A DNA stretch of 64,000 nt from assembly GCA_900318645.1 (NCBI GenBank), contig ONLH01000007.1, forward strand, positions 1 through 64,000, given 5' to 3'. Each line of letters begins with the position of its first letter. Position 1 is the stretch's first letter. The notes beneath the pieces are model-generated. The model did no database searches and was not told the origin of the DNA. It saw only the letters and a program-made list of their open reading frames with translations. The stretch is from an uncultured Prevotellaceae bacterium. Lineage in GTDB: Bacteria > Bacteroidota > Bacteroidia > Bacteroidales > Muribaculaceae. Below, piece after piece: positions 59,049-64,000 of the stretch. A program made the position numbers and the translations under genes.

Positions 59049-62000
59049 ATGAATGAAAAACTACCATCAAGATTATTCCTGTTGATGATTATGGGGCTAT
59101 TGGTGTCTATCCAGACTGTTCAAGCCAACCCGATCACACGTCAGCAGGCCCTTCAAAACGCTAATGAGTTCCTGCAGCATCGGGGAATGAATCTGCAGCA
59201 AGCCTCGTTGAGACATGTTCCTGCGTTAAAGGGAAGTGAAACAGCATCGGAAAAAGCTCCTTACTATGTGTTCAACATCGGGGATGACAACGGATTTGTG
59301 ATCGCATCGGGAGACGACTGTGCCTATGAAATTCTCGGCTACTGCAACGAGGGCCATTTCGACACGGAAAACATTCCTGATGGAATGAAATACATGCTAG
59401 ATTTCTATGCCGAACAAATAGACTACGATTCCAAGCGACCCAAAGCTGGGCAGCCAAAGTCAAGCCCCTCCTACCCTGCCGTGGAAGCCATGCTGACAAC
59501 GACATGGAGCCAAAATGAGCCCTATAACGACAACTGTCCACTATATCAGTCCACTGATCAAAGGTGCGTCACAGGATGCGTTGCCACGGCCATGGCCCAG
59601 GTGATGTATTACCACCGCAATCACTCCACCAGGGAAGTCGTAAATGCCATTCCTGCTTACTATTTGCCTGGAGGAGAAAGAGTAGAAGGCATTCCTAAAG
59701 GTTCTCCCATCGATTGGGACAATATGCTAGATAGCTATCACAACTTTGGCAGCCAAGCCACCGATGTCCAAAGACAGGCCGTGGCCAACTTGATGCTCTA
59801 TTGCGGCGTATCGGTAGAAATGGAATACGGTCTTAGTTCAGGGGCTTTTGATAATGATGTACCACGGGCTTTGATCAACTATTTTGATTATACCGATGAC
59901 ATGAGATTGGAAGAACGGTATGACTATACCAACACAGAATGGGAGACGTTGATCTATGAAGACCTAGGGAAAGGGCTCCCTATTCTCTATTTCGGCGGAT
60001 CACATGCCTATGTCGTTGACGGACATGACGGGAATGGATATGTTCACATCAATTGGGGATGGAACGGTTCCGGCAACGGTAATTTCCGGCTCACGGCCAC
60101 CTATGCCGGCGAGCAGACCATGGGAGGATATAGCGCTGGCCAAGTAGCCATATTCGGTGCCACACCCAACGGAATCTTCCCACGCCTGACCACCACCGAA
60201 TTGTCTCTGACGAGCAGCGACCTCGTTGAAAACCTTTCATCACTCACGTCCATTCCCGTCACGCTGGCGATGACTGTGACTAACCTCACCGAGGAAACTG
60301 GCACTTTTGAGCAGGCTGTCGGTCTCTACAAGCTCGGAAAACTGCAGGCTGTCGTTTCACCTGTCAGCACCATCAGCGAGCTGGCACCCGGAGCGTCCCG
60401 AGACCTGAGCGTATCGATGGCATTGGAATCCACGCTGACGCCAGGGGCTTACACCCTTGTTCCAATAAGCAGACCTTCAGGCTCCGATAAATGGCACATC
60501 AACGGCAATCCTGACAAGTTTGTCACGATGTCGATTTATGCCAATGCAGCCCATTTGACCGAGGGAATGCCCGAGCAGGAGGGAGACATCATCACTTTTG
60601 CCTGTGATGATGTCAGGGATTTGTGCGTTCAGCACTGGGATATGAACGGAGACGGTGCCCTGAGCAAGCAAGAGGCTGCCGCCGTGACAAGTCTGGACGG
60701 AACTTTCAAATACAATCATGCCATCACATCCTTTAATGAACTACAATATTTTACGGGATTAACATCGTTAAGTAGTGTTGAATTTATATTTTGCCAAGGA
60801 CTTGAACATGTCACTCTTCCCTCTAGCCTCCAGTCTATAGGGACCCGTGCATTTTATGGTTGCCATAACCTTCAACACATCACTATACCCCGAAGCGTGA
60901 CATCCATCGGGAACGAGGTGTTCGATGCTAACTATCTGCTTAAAGACATCTGTGTGGAGGAAGGCAATCCAGTCTATGATTCCAGAAATGACTGCCATGC
61001 GCTGATCGAGACCGCGACCAACAGGCTGATTGCCGGAGGAAGCCGCAGCACCATTCCCGACGGTGTTACTGTCATTGGCGAGTCTGCTTTTCAATCTTGC
61101 AGTGGTTTGGAGTCTATTCAGATTCCCGAATCCGTAACCAGCATCGAGAAATATGCCTTCGCACACTGTTCCAATGTGACTTCCATCACTATTTCAGAGG
61201 GTGTTACAAAGATTGGCGAAAGAGCGTTTTGGGACTGTAGCGCTGTTACCGCAGTCACGGTTCCGTCAAGTGTGACAAGCATGGGGAGCAGTGTCTTCAA
61301 CGAATGTACTGGATTAACCTCGGTCAATTTCCTGGCTAACGTGACAAGCATCAGCAGTGGGACTTTCGGCGGCTGTTCGGGATTGACTTCTTTCACCATC
61401 CCTGCCACTGTGACCAGCATCGGAGGCTCTGCTTTCAGCGGTACAGGCTTGACCACTATAACGATTCCGTCAAGTGTGACTCACATCGGCACTGCCGCAT
61501 TCTCGAGTTGCACAGGATTGACCTCCATCACGATACCCAATACAGTCTCGTCAATTGACGGCAATCCTTTTTATGGTTGTCCTAACCTTCAGAGTATTAT
61601 CGTGGAGGCCGGAAATCCCTATTACGAATCAGACGGCAACAACACTGCCATTATTGAAACAGCGACCAACACATTGATTACCGGAAGTGCCGGCACAGTG
61701 ATTCCTGATGGCATAAAGGCAATTGGCACTTATGCATTCTATGATTGCACAGGATTGACCTCTATTGTCATTCCCGAAGGTGTGACCACCATCGGCAGCA
61801 ACGCTTTCTATAAATGTAGTAACTTGACTACCGTTTCCCTGCCCAACAGCTTGATAATCATTGGGGATAACGCATTTAGGTCGTGTACGAGTTTGAAAAC
61901 CCTAACGATTCCACCAGGTGTAACCAGTATTGGAAATTTAGCTTTTTGTGATTGTTCAAAATTGGAATCTGCCAACATTCCTAGCGGTGTGACCAAAATC

Positions 62001-62501
62001 AATAATGGCACTTTTCATAATTGTGAGAAGCTGACTTCTATCACCATTTCACATGGTGTAACTGCGATAGGTGTTGACGCATTCGCTAGTTGCAAAAAAT
62101 TGACCTCGGTCAGCCTTCCTTCTAGCCTTACCACTCTCGATAATTATGCTTTCCAGAATTGCACAGGTCTGACTTCCATCAAATCATATATTACAAACGT
62201 ATTCACGACAGGAAAGAATCCTTTCTATAATTGCTCTAAGGCCACGCTGTATGTCCCTACGGGTTTGGTGGGCGTATATCAGTCAACACCCGACTGGAAC
62301 AAAGTGAATTTCATTGAGGAAATGCCAATCATTCATGATGTCAATGGCGACGGCACCACTAATATCACCGACGTTATACGTCTCATTGAAAAATTATTAG
62401 GCTCGTCAAGCGATGAGAGCTATTCCTATGACATCAATAATGATGAAAAGATCAGTATATCGGATGTTATAACTCTTATTAATATCATTCTATCGATGTA
62501 G
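59049..62501 (+). CDS. C10 (streptopain-like) protease with BspA repeats and dockerin-like tail
   Basis: An 1150-residue exported protein with a signal peptide (FLLMIMGLLVSIQTVQA) and an N-terminal Spi-like propeptide region (about 27-130). The papain-like C10 domain (about 140-375) has catalytic Cys177 in GCVATAMAQVMYYH, His319 in GSHAYVVDGHDGNGYVHINW and the following WGWNGSGNGNF. A linker Ig-like part precedes roughly twenty LRR_5 repeats (about 560-1070: TSIGSNAFYKCSNLTTVSLP-type). The C-terminus holds two dockerin-like calcium motifs (HDVNGDGTTNITDVIRLIEK and DINNDEKISISDVITLINI). It probably degrades host or plant protein at the cell surface. Confidence 0.9.
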   Translation: MNEKLPSRLFLLMIMGLLVSIQTVQANPITRQQALQNANEFLQHRGMNLQQASLRHVPALKGSETASEKAPYYVFNIGDDNGFVIASGDDCAYEILGYCNEGHFDTENIPDGMKYMLDFYAEQIDYDSKRPKAGQPKSSPSYPAVEAMLTTTWSQNEPYNDNCPLYQSTDQRCVTGCVATAMAQVMYYHRNHSTREVVNAIPAYYLPGGERVEGIPKGSPIDWDNMLDSYHNFGSQATDVQRQAVANLMLYCGVSVEMEYGLSSGAFDNDVPRALINYFDYTDDMRLEERYDYTNTEWETLIYEDLGKGLPILYFGGSHAYVVDGHDGNGYVHINWGWNGSGNGNFRLTATYAGEQTMGGYSAGQVAIFGATPNGIFPRLTTTELSLTSSDLVENLSSLTSIPVTLAMTVTNLTEETGTFEQAVGLYKLGKLQAVVSPVSTISELAPGASRDLSVSMALESTLTPGAYTLVPISRPSGSDKWHINGNPDKFVTMSIYANAAHLTEGMPEQEGDIITFACDDVRDLCVQHWDMNGDGALSKQEAAAVTSLDGTFKYNHAITSFNELQYFTGLTSLSSVEFIFCQGLEHVTLPSSLQSIGTRAFYGCHNLQHITIPRSVTSIGNEVFDANYLLKDICVEEGNPVYDSRNDCHALIETATNRLIAGGSRSTIPDGVTVIGESAFQSCSGLESIQIPESVTSIEKYAFAHCSNVTSITISEGVTKIGERAFWDCSAVTAVTVPSSVTSMGSSVFNECTGLTSVNFLANVTSISSGTFGGCSGLTSFTIPATVTSIGGSAFSGTGLTTITIPSSVTHIGTAAFSSCTGLTSITIPNTVSSIDGNPFYGCPNLQSIIVEAGNPYYESDGNNTAIIETATNTLITGSAGTVIPDGIKAIGTYAFYDCTGLTSIVIPEGVTTIGSNAFYKCSNLTTVSLPNSLIIIGDNAFRSCTSLKTLTIPPGVTSIGNLAFCDCSKLESANIPSGVTKINNGTFHNCEKLTSITISHGVTAIGVDAFASCKKLTSVSLPSSLTTLDNYAFQNCTGLTSIKSYITNVFTTGKNPFYNCSKATLYVPTGLVGVYQSTPDWNKVNFIEEMPIIHDVNGDGTTNITDVIRLIEKLLGSSSDESYSYDINNDEKISISDVITLINIILSM

Positions 62502-62523
62502 AGACGAAGCAACACATGATTTG

Positions 62524-62570
62524 ACACATCCCCAGCTTGCTACAGGTAAGTTGGGGATGTGTTTCTTATT
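62524..62570 (+). terminator. Terminator of the C10 protease gene
   Basis: ACACATCCCCAGCTT (62524-62538) pairs with AAGTTGGGGATGTGT (62548-62562) with one G-U pair, followed by TTCTTATT. It can serve both strands. Confidence 0.75.
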
Positions 62571-62592
62571 TGACCAATTGATGCCAATAAGG

Positions 62593-62982
62593 TTATTTCA
62601 TTTCCGTTTCGTGCTGGGTTTTGCCTAAGTAGTCGTATATATCGATGGTGCCGGTAACGGTATCGACATCAAGAGCGGGGACAGACTCCACCATGCGTGT
62701 CTTGCCGCTTGCTTTATCGACGTAGAAATTGACAATGGCGCCCGTGTAACTGCGGAATATCACCTTGTATTCAGATTCTGTCGAGTCACCCAACGCGACA
62801 TACATCACGTCGGGGTTTTCCTCTGCCCTACTCCAGTCATATTCACTGTGGCAATAGTTGTTGACGCCCTCGTAGGCCATCTCTGCAGTTACACTAGGGT
62901 GTTGCATCACATCGGTTTTGCTCCTATGACATGAACATAGAAGCAAGACGACTAACGCGAATAATATGACAATATTTTTCAT
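62593..62982 (-). CDS. Unknown small lipoprotein
   Basis: A 129-residue protein with a lipoprotein signal (LVVLLLCSC) and a short mature part containing YCHSEYDWSRAEE, VALGDSTESEYKVIFRSY and a beta-rich end. No family recognised. A -7 element (CAAAGATA at 63010-63017) lies upstream. Confidence 0.6.
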   Translation of the reverse strand: MKNIVILFALVVLLLCSCHRSKTDVMQHPSVTAEMAYEGVNNYCHSEYDWSRAEENPDVMYVALGDSTESEYKVIFRSYTGAIVNFYVDKASGKTRMVESVPALDVDTVTGTIDIYDYLGKTQHETEMK

Positions 62983-63009
62983 AAATCTTGATTATTCTTT
63001 CTCAATGGG

Positions 63010-63017
63010 CAAAGATA
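63010..63017 (-). promoter_or_regulatory. Putative -7 element for the small lipoprotein gene
   Basis: CAAAGATA reads TATCTTTG on the minus strand, 28 bases upstream of 62982. Confidence 0.5.
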
Positions 63018-63090
63018 GCGATTTTTTAGCTAAACAATCATTTTTGTGAGAAAATACGCCAATCTTAAGTATCTATTGGATTAATTTATC

Positions 63091-63098
63091 TAATTTTG
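63091..63098 (+). promoter_or_regulatory. Putative -7 element for the 63195-63707 gene
   Basis: TAATTTTG, 97 bases before the ATG at 63195. Confidence 0.4.
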
Positions 63099-63194
63099 TG
63101 GCAGAAATCATAGCGGCAGTATGGTCATTGCATGCTATGTAACGCTGATTTTAATTCATTTAATCATATCAACTCACACCAATTCATTTAGATT

Positions 63195-63707
63195 ATGAAA
63201 AAAACATTTTTTACCTTGATGCTGATGTTTGTGTCAGCGTTCGTGATGAATGCCCAGAGCCTGACTGCCCATCAATGGGGTACAAAACTTGCCGATGACG
63301 ACGGCAAAGACGTGCTCGTGGCTTTGGCCTTTGATAAAAACGGAACCTGTGAACTCCTTGTCGGTGCCGAGCATCAGATGAAAGAGGATGGTGTGCCCAT
63401 CACCATCACGGGCAGCGTGAGCGTTCCCGGTACCTACACCTTGAACGACAAAGACCTGACAATGGACCTTAACAAAAGCCAGGCCGAGGTTGATTTTGAC
63501 TATGAAATCAAGGGTATGGACGCCAAGACCAAGGCGAAGATGGACAAGCAAATCAGGAACGAACTTAATGGTTTGAAAGGCGAATTCAAGAATACAATGC
63601 TTAACGGCATGCCCAAGATGCACAAAATGAAGATCGTCAAACTCACCAACAAGGAACTCACCCTCCAGATTGATAACGGAAAAGAAATGCCATTCTACGC
63701 ATTATAA
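63195..63707 (+). CDS. Unknown exported protein
   Basis: A 170-residue protein with a signal peptide (LMLMFVSAFVMNAQS). The mature part begins LTAHQWGTKLADDDGKDVLV and has repeated beta segments, then a Lys-rich helical segment (MDAKTKAKMDKQIRNELN). It resembles small periplasmic proteins of Bacteroidales, possibly lipocalin-like; I cannot name a family. A terminator follows at 63733. Confidence 0.65.
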   Translation: MKKTFFTLMLMFVSAFVMNAQSLTAHQWGTKLADDDGKDVLVALAFDKNGTCELLVGAEHQMKEDGVPITITGSVSVPGTYTLNDKDLTMDLNKSQAEVDFDYEIKGMDAKTKAKMDKQIRNELNGLKGEFKNTMLNGMPKMHKMKIVKLTNKELTLQIDNGKEMPFYAL

Positions 63708-63732
63708 CGATTAGCCCATCGTCACCACATCA

Positions 63733-63780
63733 CGAAGGGGGGAGCAGACTGCCACAGTCCTGCTCCCCCCCTTCGTTTTC
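63733..63780 (+). terminator. Bidirectional terminator
   Basis: CGAAGGGGGGAGCAG pairs with CTGCTCCCCCCCTTCG with one bulged C, followed by TTTTC on the plus strand. Confidence 0.7.
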
Positions 63781-63869
63781 TCATGACCAGGTAGAGGAAG
63801 TTTATTCCCTCACATAGCACGGTCATATTAACGAATGGCAATGATGACACAGTTCTAGATATTACTGTA

Positions 63870-64000
63870 TCAAACACTCTCGGGATTATACTTGAGGGCA
63901 TCCGACGGCCAACCGGTGACATTCCGGCCTGTATCAAGACGACGTATCTCATGCAGGTCATCATCGGTCAGCGTAAAGTCAAAGAGGTCAATATTCTCTA
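63870..64000 (-). CDS. Aldo/keto reductase, C-terminal end (cut by window edge)
   Basis: The frame reads ENIDLFDFTLTDDDLHEIRR, LDTGRNVTGWPSD and stops at 63870-63872. This matches the C-terminus of AKR-family reductases (typically NIDVFDFELTEEDM...LDTG). The catalytic part lies beyond the right edge. No alternative frame is convincing here. Confidence 0.7.
   Translation of the reverse strand, partial: ENIDLFDFTLTDDDLHEIRRLDTGRNVTGWPSDALKYNPESV

Noticed and set aside
63722-63964. 80-codon minus-strand frame
   Set aside because: It overlaps the terminator and the tail of the aldo/keto reductase in another frame.
1-64000. tRNA and rRNA genes
   Set aside because: I found no cloverleaf with a GTTC-x-A-x-x-C T-loop and no rRNA sequence in the intergenic regions; a tRNAscan-SE run would settle it.

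Overview
The window looks like a Bacteroidales chromosome, probably a gut or rumen Prevotellaceae/Muribaculaceae-like organism. Three things support this. Many genes are preceded by the Bacteroidota promoter element TAnnTTTG (CAAAnnTA for minus-strand genes), and Shine-Dalgarno sites are generally absent. The gene families are typical of the group: BspA-type leucine-rich proteins, a C10 (streptopain-like) protease, dockerin-like C-termini, a TonB receptor, DUF3667, DUF4369, TIGR04076 and DUF5714. Many short lipoproteins and exported proteins are also present. There are no rRNA genes, no CRISPR array, no recognisable transposase, and I found no tRNA.

Layout. 1-8.5 kb: a partial gene, a noncoding region with a dispersed repeat and a nested-palindrome element, then a plus-strand operon. 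That operon encodes a zinc-ribbon membrane protein, an SPFH+GYF protein, a FISUMP-like protein, an FtsK/SpoIIIE ATPase, a WXG100-like small helical protein, a 45-residue membrane protein and a YqiA-type esterase fusion; it resembles a type VII secretion core. 8.6-17.3 kb: minus-strand housekeeping and accessory genes (esterase lipoprotein, flavin-reductase-like lipoprotein, TIGR04076, GH3 beta-glucosidase, radical SAM, HxlR, GNAT, a broken SMR efflux gene, an SPL-type radical SAM protein). 17.7-19.4 kb: an AT-rich RiPP cassette with its own promoter, a 58-residue Cys/Asp-rich precursor, an intergenic hairpin and a radical SAM/SPASM maturase, flanked on both sides by decayed FKBP fragments. 20.2-25.4 kb: a GT2 glycosyltransferase fused to a GH3-type (auxin-conjugating family) acyl-adenylase-like domain, then methyltransferase/ZIP, DUF5714 and a fluoride channel. 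25.7-37 kb: a stand-alone SecD-like lipoprotein, M28 peptidase, MerR regulator, subtilase, DUF3667, a DUF4369 protein without its thioredoxin domain, a 229-bp MITE-like element, and a cupin/HxlR pair. 37.3-42.5 kb: a ZnuD-like TonB receptor with a His/Cys-rich membrane protein, and an LRR-dockerin protein. 43.2-49.5 kb: a compact, overlapping, AT-rich five-gene operon (DUF1848; a 1215-residue methyltransferase-Sel1-LRR protein; a radical SAM activase-like protein; a Cys-cluster protein; a DUF6602 nuclease-like protein). 49.8-55 kb: a metallophosphoesterase with a TTG start behind a single-module C-A-T-reductase NRPS. 55-64 kb: class A acid phosphatase, an HSL-type esterase, NimA-like flavoprotein, GNAT, C10 protease with BspA repeats, small exported proteins, and the tail of an aldo/keto reductase.

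The best candidates for undescribed systems are the RiPP cassette, the WXG100/FtsK operon and the DUF1848-DUF6602 operon; the GT2-GH3 fusion is the most unusual single protein. The intergenic DNA is also rich in small duplicated gene scraps (metallophosphoesterase, M28 peptidase, FKBP, WYL). This suggests frequent short-segment duplication and decay.
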